A stretch of DNA of 64,000 bases, from the NCBI RefSeq assembly GCF_035943795.1, contig NZ_DASZBY010000153.1:39295-103294 (forward strand). Direction: 5' to 3'. Position 1 is the stretch's first letter, and every line of letters starts with the position of its first letter. The stretch is from Aliidongia sp035943795. Its GTDB lineage: Bacteria > Pseudomonadota > Alphaproteobacteria > ATCC43930 > CGMCC-115725. A program made the translations under genes and the position numbers. A model generated the notes under the pieces. It made no database searches, was not told where the DNA came from, and saw nothing but the letters and a program-made list of their open reading frames with translations. This document shows positions 35,158-44,422 of this stretch, one piece after another.

Positions 35158-36684
35158 ATGGTTGCAATACGGGACAACGTCGCCAAGGGCATCGATGCAT
35201 CCATCGCTGACCGGGAGGTGCGGCAGCATCAGGTCGTGATCGCCGGGGGCGGTCCGACCGGGATGATGCTGGCCGGCGAGCTCGCCTTGGCAGGCATTGA
35301 TGTCGCGATCGTCGAGCGCCGCACGAGCCCGGACCTCGTCGGCGCGCGCGCCGGCGGCCTGCATTCACGCACCATCGAGGTTCTCGATCAGCGCGGCATC
35401 GCCGATCGGTTCGTCTCCCAGGGCCAGGCCTATCCTGCCCTGCGCTTCCACATGATCCCGTTGGACATCAGCGATTTTCCAACCCGACACAACTACGTGC
35501 TCGGGCTGTGGCAGAACCAGATCGAGCACATCCTGGCCGGCTGGGTCGACGAGCTGCCGGTGACGGTCTATCGCGAACGGGAGGTCACGGGTTTCGTGCA
35601 GGACGACACTGGCGTCGACATCGCATGCTCCGACGGCCGGTCGCTCCGGGCGGAGTATCTCGTCGGGTGCGACGGCGGCCGCAGCCTGGTCCGCAAGGCA
35701 GCCGGCATAGAGTTCCCCGGGTGGGATCCGACGACGAGCTGGCTGATCGCCGAAGCCGAGTTCGCCGAAGAACCGAAATGGGGGTTCCACCAGGACGCAG
35801 CCGGCATGCATGCGATCGGCAAAGTGGATGATACCGCGCGGGCTCGGGTCGTGCTGAGCGAACGGCAGTTGCATCTCGACAGGGAACCCACCCTGCGCGA
35901 GGTCGGCGAGGCGCTCGTCGAGGTCTATGGCACCGACCATGGGATCCACAGCCCGCTCTGGATTTCCCGGTTCACCGACATGACACGGCAGGCCGCCGCC
36001 TACCGCGATCGGCGCGTCCTGCTGGCGGGCGACGCCGCGCATGTGCATCCCCCGATGGGAGGACAGGGTCTCAACATCGGTGTGCAGGATGCGGTGAACC
36101 TGGGATGGAAGCTGGCCCAGGTGGTCAAGCGGATATCGCCCGAAAGCCTGCTCGACACCTACCACGCCGAGCGCCACCCGGTAGGTGCCCGTGTTCTGCG
36201 CAACACGATGGCGCAGGTCGCCCTTCGTCGAACCGACGACCGCAGCGAGGCCCTGGCCGACGTCGTTTCCGGGCTCCTGGGCCTGGACGAGCCGCGCAGA
36301 AACCTCGCCGCGGAGATATCCGGTCTGGGCGTTCGGTACGACCTCGGCGACGGCCATCCGCTGATCGGGCGCCGCATGCCCGACCTCGACCTGGCCACTA
36401 CCGACGGCCCGGTGCGGGCCTTCACCTTGCTGCACGATGCCCGGCCGGTGCTGATCAATCTCGGCGAGCCCGGCAGCATCGAGATCACGCCCTGGGCGGA
36501 TCGGGTCCAGCTGGTCGACGCCAAATACGATGGTGTATGGGAGCTTCCGGTGATCGGGGCGATCGCCGCGCCGGCAGCCGTGCTGGTTCGGCCGGACGGC
36601 TATGTGGCCTGGGTGGGGGACCCGACCCCGCTGGGGCTGGCGGACGCGCTGACCACCTGGTCCGGACCGCCGAGGGCGGCGTAG
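35158..36684 (+). CDS. FAD-dependent monooxygenase (aromatic/rifampicin-hydroxylase type)
   Basis: A 508-aa class A flavoprotein hydroxylase. FAD ADP-binding site GGGPTG at residues 30-35, NADPH/FAD motif CDGGRSLVRKAAG near residue 178, and GDAAHVHPPMGGQGLNIGVQDA near residue 290. The C-terminal 100 residues look thioredoxin-like, as in rifampicin monooxygenases and PHBH relatives. GAGGAG before the ATG at 35158 supports the start. About 25 residues precede the fold. It could hydroxylate an aromatic compound or an antibiotic; substrate unknown. It is alone in its orientation. Confidence 0.85.
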   Translation: MVAIRDNVAKGIDASIADREVRQHQVVIAGGGPTGMMLAGELALAGIDVAIVERRTSPDLVGARAGGLHSRTIEVLDQRGIADRFVSQGQAYPALRFHMIPLDISDFPTRHNYVLGLWQNQIEHILAGWVDELPVTVYREREVTGFVQDDTGVDIACSDGRSLRAEYLVGCDGGRSLVRKAAGIEFPGWDPTTSWLIAEAEFAEEPKWGFHQDAAGMHAIGKVDDTARARVVLSERQLHLDREPTLREVGEALVEVYGTDHGIHSPLWISRFTDMTRQAAAYRDRRVLLAGDAAHVHPPMGGQGLNIGVQDAVNLGWKLAQVVKRISPESLLDTYHAERHPVGARVLRNTMAQVALRRTDDRSEALADVVSGLLGLDEPRRNLAAEISGLGVRYDLGDGHPLIGRRMPDLDLATTDGPVRAFTLLHDARPVLINLGEPGSIEITPWADRVQLVDAKYDGVWELPVIGAIAAPAAVLVRPDGYVAWVGDPTPLGLADALTTWSGPPRAA

Positions 36685-36730
36685 CCGCACCCGGCCCGGT
36701 CAGGGCCGCGGACTTCCAGATGAAGCCGAT

Positions 36731-36853
36731 TTATGCACTGTCGACCGCGCGGCCCTTGAGCGCGAACTCTGTCGCAGCACGAACTTTGGGTGAAAGCTGG
36801 CGCGACGCCGGATAGACCGCGAGCAGGTCCCGGGGCTTGGGATGCCAGCCGTC
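36731..36853 (-). pseudogene. LysR C-terminal remnant
   Basis: About 40 codons on the minus strand read DGWHPKPRDLLAVYPASRQ and then LSPKVRAATEFALKG, which is the last beta-strand and helix of a LysR ligand domain. No LysR sequence precedes it in any frame. It is the decayed end of a lost regulator. Confidence 0.55.
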
Positions 36854-36962
36854 GCGACATGTCCATCGCCGTTCCACGATCGGATATCGAGATGTCGATA
36901 CGGCCTCAAACGCGTCTTCATCTTCTTCGAAAGCAGGGGGGCCGTCGCGCATGCTGTCCCAT

Positions 36963-37481
36963 TTACGATGCGGCCGCAATGTCGGCGAGCGCCCGGGCCG
37001 CCGTGGGACGCACCAGCAGATAGAGCGCCGCCAGATGCGTGATCATCAGCGCGGGCACGTAGATGATCGGGATCGCGTAGGTGGCGCCCAATTGCCCGGC
37101 CATCGCTGGAAGATTGGCCTGGATCGCGTGGAAATAGTCGAGGATGAGGTCGGCGATCCCCACGAGATTGAAGGCGATGACGAAAAGCCAGAAGAGCGGA
37201 CGTACCCTCACCGCGAGAAGCGCCAGAATGGCCAGCACCCCGGTCGCGAGGTCACCGTAGGCGGCGAAAGTGGCGAAGCCCGCGGGCAGATCGGGACCGA
37301 CGACGCCCGGAAGGATGAAGACGAGGCCGAAGAAACGGAAACTATGCAGGGTAGCGATGGCGCGCTGCGCTTCGACCCTGCCCATCGACCTCAACCAAGG
37401 CCAGACATACGCACCAAAGCAGAGCAGCCACGCGACATAGCCGAGTACGAGATGGATCTGGAAGAGCGGTTCCGGCGACAT
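36963..37481 (-). CDS. polytopic membrane protein of unknown function
   Basis: A 172-aa inner-membrane protein with about five hydrophobic helices, for example YVAWLLCFGAYVWPWL, FFGLVFILPGVVG, LATGVLAILALLAV, WLFVIAFNLVGIADLIL and IPIIYVPALMITHLAALYLL. I do not recognise its function. It starts 86 bp from the repeat at 37567, which carries the first codons of a LysR gene in divergent orientation, so it once had a divergent regulator. Confidence 0.7.
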   Translation of the reverse strand: MSPEPLFQIHLVLGYVAWLLCFGAYVWPWLRSMGRVEAQRAIATLHSFRFFGLVFILPGVVGPDLPAGFATFAAYGDLATGVLAILALLAVRVRPLFWLFVIAFNLVGIADLILDYFHAIQANLPAMAGQLGATYAIPIIYVPALMITHLAALYLLVRPTAARALADIAAAS

Positions 37482-37566
37482 TTGGCCTCCTGTCAGCTAT
37501 TGATCGGCGCGGCCTCGAACGCCGCGGTCAGGACACCGAGCCGGCCTCCCATGAGTAGGGCCGCTG

Positions 37567-37627
37567 CCCGCGCTCGGCTATTCGCGATATTGTCGATGGG
37601 CCATGAAGCAGAACTTCACAATCCGGC
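37567..37627 (+). repeat. 61-bp direct repeat, copy A: LysR promoter and first codons
   Basis: It matches 54 of 61 bases of 42051-42111 in the same orientation. The copy includes an ATG at 37603 and the codons for MKQNFTIR, then leaves the LysR frame about 10 bp before the end of the outer-membrane gene. It is a truncated duplicate of the start of the LysR gene at 42087. Confidence 0.75.
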
Positions 37628-37637
37628 GCCGCGCTCG

Positions 37638-39050
37638 TCAGAAATACCGGGCGAGCCTGAACAGCACGCTTGCGGTCTGTGGCAGACTGCCGAAATCCGA
37701 ATGCGCACGGCCGAGATCGGCGATGACCAACCCACCGACAGTCCATGCGTTCGACAGGTAGTAGTCGGCCGTGACCTGAGCGAGACTTGAGCCGTCGTAG
37801 AGATCTGCGTTGATGAAGCCGGTGATCTCGAGGTTGGGAACGAACGCATCGACCCGATCGGCGCGCAGAAACACGGAATGCTCGCTGAGGGGTTCCTGCT
37901 GTTCGGCCGCATAGGATCGGAGATACCAGAGTTCCCTGGTAATGGCCGCGCGCGCGCCGGGTGACGAGCCGGCGCGGAACCAATTGTTCCAGTCGCGCCG
38001 CGAGAACCCGGCCTGATTGAAATGATATTCGAGGTTGAAGGTGATCTTCGATTCGGTGGTGTAGGAGCCGCCGACCGAGAGTTCGCTTTGGAACCCGCTG
38101 ATCGAACTCTCCGGAATCGCACTCGATGCGTTCATCGGCAACGTCCCCGTCTGGCGCCCGTAGCGCAACGCCTCGTCAACCAGGCTCGACCGCGTTCCGC
38201 CCGCCCACTCGGCATAGACGACGACATCCTGGCTGACGCTCCGGGTGAGGTTGGTTCCGACCGATGTGCGGTCGGCTTCGTGATAGAGCAACAGCTCGGG
38301 CGCGAAATCCTCGGCCAGGTCGGCGCTGCCCTTGACCATAAACCGGGCGTGCGCATTGGTGCGGTCGAAAGACGGATCGAAGCTCCGCAAGTCCGTGCTT
38401 TTATAGACCGCCGTCGGATTGGTGAGCTTGGGCGCCACGGCGACCATCAAGGTGCCGCCCTGCCAGATGCGCTCGCCGAAACCCATCACGGTGCCAAGCC
38501 TGTCCTCGCGTAGCACGGTGGGATCGACCGACAGCGGATCGACGACCGCGCGGGTCTTGAAAAAATCGGTCGGGTTGAAGCCGACGGCCGCCCCGTTCTT
38601 CAGATTGATGCGGCCGGCATCGAGATAGGTGCGGTCGAGCGCTTCCCAGCTCACATAGCCTTCGCGGAAATCGTTGATCGTGTTCTGGTGACCGGGCCCA
38701 TCGAGGTTGCTCTCAGCCCTGAGGTTGAGCCGGTCGCTGAGCGTCAAAGTCACCCGATCACCGAGCACCCATTGCTTGCGCGCGTCGAGGAACAGGCGCT
38801 CCTGCCAGGTCGCCGGCTTGGGCGGCGGAAACGGAACCGGAAGCCCACCGCGCGGCCCCGAACCGGTGAGGGCGTTCTCGAGATAGAGGCGTTGATTGGG
38901 CGCGCCGCCGGGCGACACTGCGACCGTCGGCGTCTGCGGCTGCCCCGCCGCCTGGGGGATGAGGTCGAGGTCGCTGTTCTCGTCCGCCAATGCGACGGCG
39001 TCGCCCAGGGCCAGCCCGAGAAGTGCCAGGCCGCATAGGCGCGCAATCAT
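37638..39050 (-). CDS. outer-membrane beta-barrel protein of a Lol-like export operon
   Basis: A 470-aa protein with a signal peptide (LCGLALLGLALGDAVALA) and then alternating amphipathic strands, ending in LFRLARYF with a C-terminal Phe, the usual outer-membrane assembly signal. The barrel carries segments such as RINLKNGAAVGFNPTDFF, as in DUF1302-like or porin-like proteins. It is the last gene of a four-gene operon; its ATG overlaps the stop of the LolA-like gene (ATGA). It may form the outer-membrane end of a lipid or lipoprotein route. Function unproven. Confidence 0.7.
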   Translation of the reverse strand: MIARLCGLALLGLALGDAVALADENSDLDLIPQAAGQPQTPTVAVSPGGAPNQRLYLENALTGSGPRGGLPVPFPPPKPATWQERLFLDARKQWVLGDRVTLTLSDRLNLRAESNLDGPGHQNTINDFREGYVSWEALDRTYLDAGRINLKNGAAVGFNPTDFFKTRAVVDPLSVDPTVLREDRLGTVMGFGERIWQGGTLMVAVAPKLTNPTAVYKSTDLRSFDPSFDRTNAHARFMVKGSADLAEDFAPELLLYHEADRTSVGTNLTRSVSQDVVVYAEWAGGTRSSLVDEALRYGRQTGTLPMNASSAIPESSISGFQSELSVGGSYTTESKITFNLEYHFNQAGFSRRDWNNWFRAGSSPGARAAITRELWYLRSYAAEQQEPLSEHSVFLRADRVDAFVPNLEITGFINADLYDGSSLAQVTADYYLSNAWTVGGLVIADLGRAHSDFGSLPQTASVLFRLARYF

Positions 39051-39832
39051 TCCGGCTGCAACCGCGGCAGATAATCGCGTTGGAACCAGGCGTCCGGGAT
39101 GGCCTGAGCATGGAAGTCGCCGAATTTGAAGGTCGTGACCAGCGAGGTGTCGACCGCGTCGATGATCACGGCCTCGGTCGGACGGATGCGGCCGAGCTGT
39201 TCTTCGAAGCCGCGATAGTACAGGATTTTCAGCAGCCGGCCGCTGTCCGAATAGAACTTGGCCTTTACGGGGTAGTTGGTTCCGTGCTCCACCCAATATT
39301 CGACGCGATTATAGACCGCCTGGTCGTTGGCCGCCTTCATGTCGAGGTGCCAGCACTGGCGGTCCTTGCGGCTGGCGTCCTGGATCGTTTCGTCGCCGAG
39401 CAAGGTGCCGCTGTAGTCGACCGCAAAGTTGACGGTCAGCACGTCGCCGATCGCGGCTTGGCCGATCAGGCGCTGCTGTGGCGAGATGCGCACGCTTGCC
39501 TTGGAATTGGGGTCGTAGAACCACAGCACGCGGCCATCGAGCAGCACCATCTTGCCCTGGTCGCGCGGCGGCGCCACGTAGCGGATCAGGTTGCGGAACT
39601 GGTGCGTGGCCGGGTCCTCCTTGGCATATACGACGAGCACGTTCTGGTCGCGCGGCTTGCCGGCGACGAACTCGGTCAGGGTATTGGTCGACCGAAACGG
39701 CTCGCCCGGGTTCCGCACCTTGTCCGAGGCGACGACGATGTCCTGCGCGGTCTCGGCCCGGGCGGCGTCGTTCGTCGCAGCGAACGCGAGGAAGACAGCG
39801 GCCACGGCCCGCATGGTTGTTGTCTTAGACAT
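39047..39832 (-). CDS. outer-membrane lipoprotein-sorting protein (LolA-like)
   Basis: A 261-aa exported protein with an N-terminal signal peptide ending NDAARA. The mature chain has the open-barrel LolA/LppX-like sequence features, including VLVVYAKEDPA, a KMVLLDGRVLWFYDPNSK strand and CWHLDMKAA. Such periplasmic proteins carry lipids or lipoproteins. It starts inside the end of the FtsX-type permease gene (8-bp overlap), and its stop overlaps the barrel gene, so the three are coupled. It is probably the periplasmic shuttle between permease and barrel. Confidence 0.78.
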   Translation of the reverse strand: MSKTTTMRAVAAVFLAFAATNDAARAETAQDIVVASDKVRNPGEPFRSTNTLTEFVAGKPRDQNVLVVYAKEDPATHQFRNLIRYVAPPRDQGKMVLLDGRVLWFYDPNSKASVRISPQQRLIGQAAIGDVLTVNFAVDYSGTLLGDETIQDASRKDRQCWHLDMKAANDQAVYNRVEYWVEHGTNYPVKAKFYSDSGRLLKILYYRGFEEQLGRIRPTEAVIIDAVDTSLVTTFKFGDFHAQAIPDAWFQRDYLPRLQPE

Positions 39833-41228
39833 GACGCAGCGCATCCACGACCGGCAGCCGCGCTGCGCGATTGGCAGGAATGAGGGCGGCGAGCGTGGCG
39901 ATCAGCACGAGGCCAAGCCACGCCCCGATGACGAGGCCAGGCCGGCCGAAGACGTAGAGATAAAGCGGCGACGGGTTGGCGTTGCCGGGCGGCACCCAGG
40001 TGAGACCGGCGCCATTCACCAGCGACGCGATGCCGACGGCGAGGATGGCGCCTGCCGTGGCGCCGGCGACACCGATCAGGGCCCCTTCGAGGATGAACTG
40101 CCAGCGGATGCGGGCGCGTCGCACACCCATGGCGCGGGTCGTTCCGATCTCGTTGGTCCGCTCCATGACGTTCATGGTCATGGTGTTGACCACCGCGAAC
40201 AACACGATCACGCTCATGACCAGGGCGATGAACAGGAAAATTCCGCTGAACAGCCGCACGACCTGGCCGTAGAACGGCGTCAATTCGCTGAAATCGCGGA
40301 TGTCCAAATCGAGGCGATGCTCCTGGAAGAGCGACACCAGCCGCGCCCGCGCCGCTTGCAGGTCCTGGCTGCGGTGGAGCTGGAGCACGATCCCCGTGAC
40401 CTTGTGCTCGCCGCGGCCGTAGACGAGTTGCTGGGCCAACGCCAGATGCATCGCGATGTAATTGTCGTCGAGCTCCTTGACACCCTGCGGCTCGGCCCCG
40501 TTCACCGACAGGCTCACCACGTTGGGAGCACCGCCCGCCGTAGCGGCGAGGAGCTGGATCTGCGGCGCGCCGGACAAGACTTCCGTGGAAGTTTCGTGCC
40601 GCGCCAGGCCGACGATATCGGGATCGACCGCTGCGGTAATGTCAGCGGCCGGCCGACCCGCGTCCGGCAGGGGCGGGCAATCGGCAAGCCCCAACCGCGC
40701 GCACAGGCCGAGGATGCGGGCGAGACCGAAGCCCATCAATCCAGACGTCTCTTCGGTGTCGGACAACCGGTGATCGGGCGGCCGCGCGGCGCCGATCTCG
40801 AATTGATCCCATAGGCGCATCCGGTCGCGATCCGACGGGATCAATCCGACGCCAAGAAACGTCTTCGATGCGTCGACCTCGTCGGAGAAATTGCCGGCGA
40901 TGCCGACCAGCGACTGCGTCGGCGTCAGGACGTTGATCATCGGCTTCAGGACGGGATCGCTCCCGATCAACTTCATGACCTCGCCATAGCGGTCGATGCC
41001 ATAAGCTGCGGGATTGCCGGCCCCGAAGAGGAAATAGCCGGCGCGGAAGACGGTCAGATGGCCGATCCGCTGCACGTTGTTGGTCTCGAGGCCTGCGAAG
41101 ATATAGGTCGTGAAGCCGCCGAAGAGCAGCATCGCCAGCGCGCCCGCCGCAACCGCCGAACCAGTCATCGCGGACCGCCGCCGGTTGCGCAGGATGTTGC
41201 GGAACGCGATCTTGAACAGAAGGCTCAT
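39825..41228 (-). CDS. ABC transporter permease, FtsX/LolE type
   Basis: A 467-aa inner-membrane permease with an N-terminal helix (SAMTGSAVAAGALAMLLFGGF), a large periplasmic domain of about 250 residues, and three C-terminal helices including FLFIALVMSVIVLFAVVNTMTMNVMERTNEIGTTRAMG, the FtsX/MacB signature. Proteins of this fold extract lipoproteins or act as mechanotransmission pumps. It overlaps the ATPase gene by 4 bp (ATGA). Substrate unknown. Confidence 0.83.
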   Translation of the reverse strand: MSLLFKIAFRNILRNRRRSAMTGSAVAAGALAMLLFGGFTTYIFAGLETNNVQRIGHLTVFRAGYFLFGAGNPAAYGIDRYGEVMKLIGSDPVLKPMINVLTPTQSLVGIAGNFSDEVDASKTFLGVGLIPSDRDRMRLWDQFEIGAARPPDHRLSDTEETSGLMGFGLARILGLCARLGLADCPPLPDAGRPAADITAAVDPDIVGLARHETSTEVLSGAPQIQLLAATAGGAPNVVSLSVNGAEPQGVKELDDNYIAMHLALAQQLVYGRGEHKVTGIVLQLHRSQDLQAARARLVSLFQEHRLDLDIRDFSELTPFYGQVVRLFSGIFLFIALVMSVIVLFAVVNTMTMNVMERTNEIGTTRAMGVRRARIRWQFILEGALIGVAGATAGAILAVGIASLVNGAGLTWVPPGNANPSPLYLYVFGRPGLVIGAWLGLVLIATLAALIPANRAARLPVVDALRHV

Positions 41229-41956
41229 TGTACCGCTCCCGCCTTGTGATCGACCAGCCGACCATCGCGGATCACGAAGGTCTCGTCCGCGTGCGACATC
41301 AGGTGCGGGTCGTGGGTCGAGAACACGAATGTCGTGTGGAACTGGCTCTGCACCCGATGCATCAGGTCGATGATCGCCGCCCCGGTCTCGGTGTCGAGAT
41401 TGGCGGTCGGCTCATCGGCGAGGACCAGCGAGGGCTCCTTGACCAGCGCTCGTGCGATCGCCACTCGCTGCTTCTGGCCGCCGCTCAACTCGTTGGGGCG
41501 CTGTCGGCTTTGGTTCGCCAATCCCACCGCTTCCAGCATGGCGAGGGCACGCTCGCGGCGTTTCGCCGCCGGTACGCCGATCAGAAGAAGCGGGTATTCG
41601 ACATTCTCGTACGCGGACAGCACCGGAACGAGGCTGAAGTTCTGGAACACGAAGCCGACATGCCGGGCGCGGAAATCGGCCAGCGCGTTATCCTTGAGCT
41701 CACCGATGCGCTGGCCGCACACCTCGACCGTCCCCGTGCTCGGCACATCGATGCACCCCACGAGGTTGAGCAAGGTCGTTTTGCCGCTGCCCGACGGTCC
41801 GACGATCATCGAGAAGCTGCGGAGCGGGATATCGCCGCTGATGCCCCGCAAGGCCGCCACTTCCACCGTGCCGGCGCGGTAGGTCTTGGTGACCTCGGTC
41901 AGCCTCACCGCGGTCGCGTGACGATGGTCGCGCGCGTCATCAAGGACATCGGTCAA
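41225..41956 (-). CDS. ABC transporter ATP-binding protein, LolD/MacB type
   Basis: A 243-aa ATPase. Walker A GPSGSGKTT is near residue 53, the signature is ELSGGQKQRVAIARAL, Walker B is LVLADEPTANLDTETG, and the H-loop lies in STHDPHL. It belongs to the LolD/MacB/FtsE class. It is the first gene of the operon, divergent to a LysR gene across about 130 bp, so LysR control is likely. It powers the FtsX-type permease encoded next. Confidence 0.88.
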   Translation of the reverse strand: MTDVLDDARDHRHATAVRLTEVTKTYRAGTVEVAALRGISGDIPLRSFSMIVGPSGSGKTTLLNLVGCIDVPSTGTVEVCGQRIGELKDNALADFRARHVGFVFQNFSLVPVLSAYENVEYPLLLIGVPAAKRRERALAMLEAVGLANQSRQRPNELSGGQKQRVAIARALVKEPSLVLADEPTANLDTETGAAIIDLMHRVQSQFHTTFVFSTHDPHLMSHADETFVIRDGRLVDHKAGAVQ

Positions 41957-42050
41957 TGCAGGATCCCTCTTGGTCTTCGGGCCGTCGTCGCGCCTCCGGA
42001 GCCTCCCATCACCCTGACTCCGGATTTGCGAGCTAGATGTACGTCCCCTT

Positions 42051-42111
42051 CCCGCGCCCGACTATTCGCGCTAATGTCGATGGGTTATGAAGCAGAACTT
42101 CACAGTCCGGC
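42051..42111 (+). repeat. 61-bp direct repeat, copy B: LysR promoter and first codons
   Basis: The intact copy that includes the ATG at 42087 of the LysR gene. It matches 37567-37627 at 54 of 61 bases, so the 4.4 kb between them is bounded by direct repeats. Confidence 0.75.
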
Positions 42112-43022
42112 AGGGCGCACTCGACGGCTTGGAGGCGTTCCTGAGCGTTGCCGAGCACCGCAGTTTCCGCAAAGCGTCCGCGGAACTGGGCGTCACTCCA
42201 TCTGCCGTGAGCCAGACGATACGCGCCCTCGAGGCGCGTATCGGCGCAGCGCTCTTCATGCGCACGACACGCAGCGTCGGCCTGACCGAGGCCGGCGAAC
42301 GCTTCCTTTCACGCGCAAAGCCGGCGTTCGAAGAGCTGGTCGCCGCGAGCGCCGTTGCGCGGGATCTCGGGCAGCGGCCATCCGGACTCCTGCGCCTCAC
42401 GGTGCCCCGCGCCGCAGTGCCGATCCTGCTGGAGCCGCTGATCGCATCCTTCGCCCAGGCCTATCCGGAAGTGGAGGTGGAGATCGCCGCCAGCGCGGAG
42501 TTGGTCGATCTCGCGGCCGAAGGGTTCGATGCCGGGGTGCGAATGGGCCAGTTCATCGCTGCCGACATGGTCGCCGTCCGGCTGACGCCGCCCTTCCCGC
42601 TTGCGGTCGTCGGCAGCCCTGGTTATCTGCTCCGGCGGACGCGGCCCGGGCGCATCGACGACCTGCGGGATCATGCCTGCCTGCGCATGCGCCGCTCCAA
42701 CGGGACGATCGCCCCCTGGTCCTTCATCGACGGCAACACGCCGATCGAGGCGATCGTTGCGGGACCGCTGATCGCCAACGACTTTCCCACCCTGCTGGGT
42801 GCCGCCATCGAAGGTGCCGGGCTTGCGCAACTGCCCGAGCCGATGGCCATCGGACCGGTGGTCGCGGGAAAACTCGTGAGTGTCCTGGAGCCGTTCGCGC
42901 CGATGGCGCCGGGCATGTTTCTGTACTATCCCAGCCGCCATCAAATGATGCCGAAACTACGGGCCTTCATCGATCACGTGAAGGGCTCCCGCGGGCGCTG
43001 CCAACCGGACCCGGATCGATGA
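42087..43022 (+). CDS. LysR-family regulator beside the Lol-like operon
   Basis: A 311-aa LysR regulator: HTH at FRKASAELGVTPSAVSQTIRALE, then the substrate-binding domain. It resembles the LysR at 11287 (same FRKA and RTTRSV motifs). Its promoter region faces the ATPase gene of the Lol-like operon and is duplicated at 37567-37627. It likely controls that operon. Its ligand is unknown. Confidence 0.87.
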   Translation: MKQNFTVRQGALDGLEAFLSVAEHRSFRKASAELGVTPSAVSQTIRALEARIGAALFMRTTRSVGLTEAGERFLSRAKPAFEELVAASAVARDLGQRPSGLLRLTVPRAAVPILLEPLIASFAQAYPEVEVEIAASAELVDLAAEGFDAGVRMGQFIAADMVAVRLTPPFPLAVVGSPGYLLRRTRPGRIDDLRDHACLRMRRSNGTIAPWSFIDGNTPIEAIVAGPLIANDFPTLLGAAIEGAGLAQLPEPMAIGPVVAGKLVSVLEPFAPMAPGMFLYYPSRHQMMPKLRAFIDHVKGSRGRCQPDPDR

Positions 43023-43038
43023 CGAGCCAATAGCATGG

Positions 43039-43584
43039 TCACGCAGGAACGCAGGTCAGCCTGACCGCGTCCTCGCCGACGGGATCGGTGGCGATCAGAC
43101 GAAGCGGCGGCCGGGCACCGATGAAATACGGCTTGCCGCGGCCCAGCACGAAGGGGCGGAAGTAGAGACGATACTCGTCGATGAGACCGAGCTCGGTGAG
43201 ACCTCCCGCCAGATCGGGCCCGGCGACGTCGATGTCGCCTTCGACGCCTGCCTTCAGCTTGCGCACGAACGCTTCGAGATCTTCACCGACGAGCGTGGCG
43301 TTCGCACCGACCGACTTCAGCGAGCGGGAGGCGACCCATTTCGTCTGCGCCCGCCACACCGACGCGAAGTCGTGTTCGACGGGGCCCCACTCCGGCCGGT
43401 CCTCGTCCCAATAGCACATCACCTCGTACATGCGACGACCGTACAGACTGCCGGCGAGGCTGCGAACGTGATCGTTGAAATGACGATGGAGCGTCGCGCC
43501 GGGCGCCGGCAACTGCGGCCCGTCCGCCGCGCCGGCGACATAGCCGTCGAGAGACTGCATCATTCCGAAGACGAGCTTGCCCAT
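43039..43584 (-). CDS. dihydrofolate reductase-like (RibD C-terminal) protein
   Basis: A 181-aa DHFR-fold protein of the RibD-C group: it opens LVFGMMQSLDGYVAG and has a SLYGRRMYEVMCYW segment and a C-terminal LYFRPFVLGRGKPYF strand. Such proteins sit in rhizobial clusters with ECF42 and DGPF genes; substrate unknown. GAGG precedes the ATG at 43584. It converges with the LysR gene at 42087 and lies upstream of another DHFR-like gene (46276) in the same cluster. Confidence 0.82.
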   Translation of the reverse strand: MGKLVFGMMQSLDGYVAGAADGPQLPAPGATLHRHFNDHVRSLAGSLYGRRMYEVMCYWDEDRPEWGPVEHDFASVWRAQTKWVASRSLKSVGANATLVGEDLEAFVRKLKAGVEGDIDVAGPDLAGGLTELGLIDEYRLYFRPFVLGRGKPYFIGARPPLRLIATDPVGEDAVRLTCVPA

Positions 43585-43776
43585 AGCCTCACACCTCCGC
43601 ACGATCTGCCCGCACGGCAGCTTAGAGCATCCTCACCCGCCGAGGAAACGGCCGAGCCCGGCGGGTTCGGTATCGCGCCATCGGCGGACATTCGGCTTGG
43701 CAGGAAGTTTTGGCCAGTCTGGGCTCACTGACGCGCTTGCCAGGCGCACCTGATCACAATCATGGAGGTTCCGGGA

Positions 43777-44226
43777 ATGGTTTCTCAAGCGCTCACCGTT
43801 CTGCTGGTGCTGTTCTCCATCCATGCACTCCTCAAGTTCGCTTTCTTCTTTTTCCTGCCCTATCGAGTGAGAAGGCGCGCGCTCGATCGCGCCTATGACG
43901 GCCGGGCGAGTGCAACCAAGGGATCCGACGGCGTCCTGCTCTGCCTGTGCCTCGTGCTGGTCGGGCTTCTCTTCACGGCGGGCGCAGACCACGTCAGCTT
44001 CATCACGGGGCTACTCGTCGGCGCGACCCTGATCCAGCTCTACTTCCACCGGTTTTCCCTGCCGCTTGGAGCAGAGGAAACGCCCGCGCCACCGGCCTCG
44101 CCCATCAAGATCATGTCTTATGCCATCCAGGCGCGACCGGCACGACCCTGGCGGGAACTGCTGTTGTTCGCTGCCTTGATCCTGTGGGGGCTGTATCAGT
44201 TCTACAGCCACATGCATGCCGCATGA
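43777..44226 (+). CDS. small four-helix membrane protein of unknown function
   Basis: A 149-aa protein with about four hydrophobic segments: VSQALTVLLVLFSIHALLKF, GVLLCLCLVLVGLLFTAG, FITGLLVGATLIQLYF and LLLFAALILWGLYQFY. GGAGG lies 7 bp before the ATG at 43777, which favours it over the ATG at 43762. It has a basic cytoplasmic loop (PYRVRRRALDRAYDGRA). No family recognised. It starts about 190 bp from the divergent DHFR-like gene. Confidence 0.65.
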   Translation: MVSQALTVLLVLFSIHALLKFAFFFFLPYRVRRRALDRAYDGRASATKGSDGVLLCLCLVLVGLLFTAGADHVSFITGLLVGATLIQLYFHRFSLPLGAEETPAPPASPIKIMSYAIQARPARPWRELLLFAALILWGLYQFYSHMHAA

Positions 44227-44422
44227 CGGCTGCGGGCGGCGAATGGTCGCCGACACCTTCCTGGTGTCTCTGGATGCCGAGCCGGTCACGATCGACGTGC
44301 CGCAAAAAACCAGCCTGGGCGTCGTCGTCTGGCTACCCTATGACGAAAAGCGGTTGAAATTGATCTGCTATACCGCGACCGAGATTCAGACCTTCGGGCT
44401 GCTGATTTCCGGGCGGCTCGGC

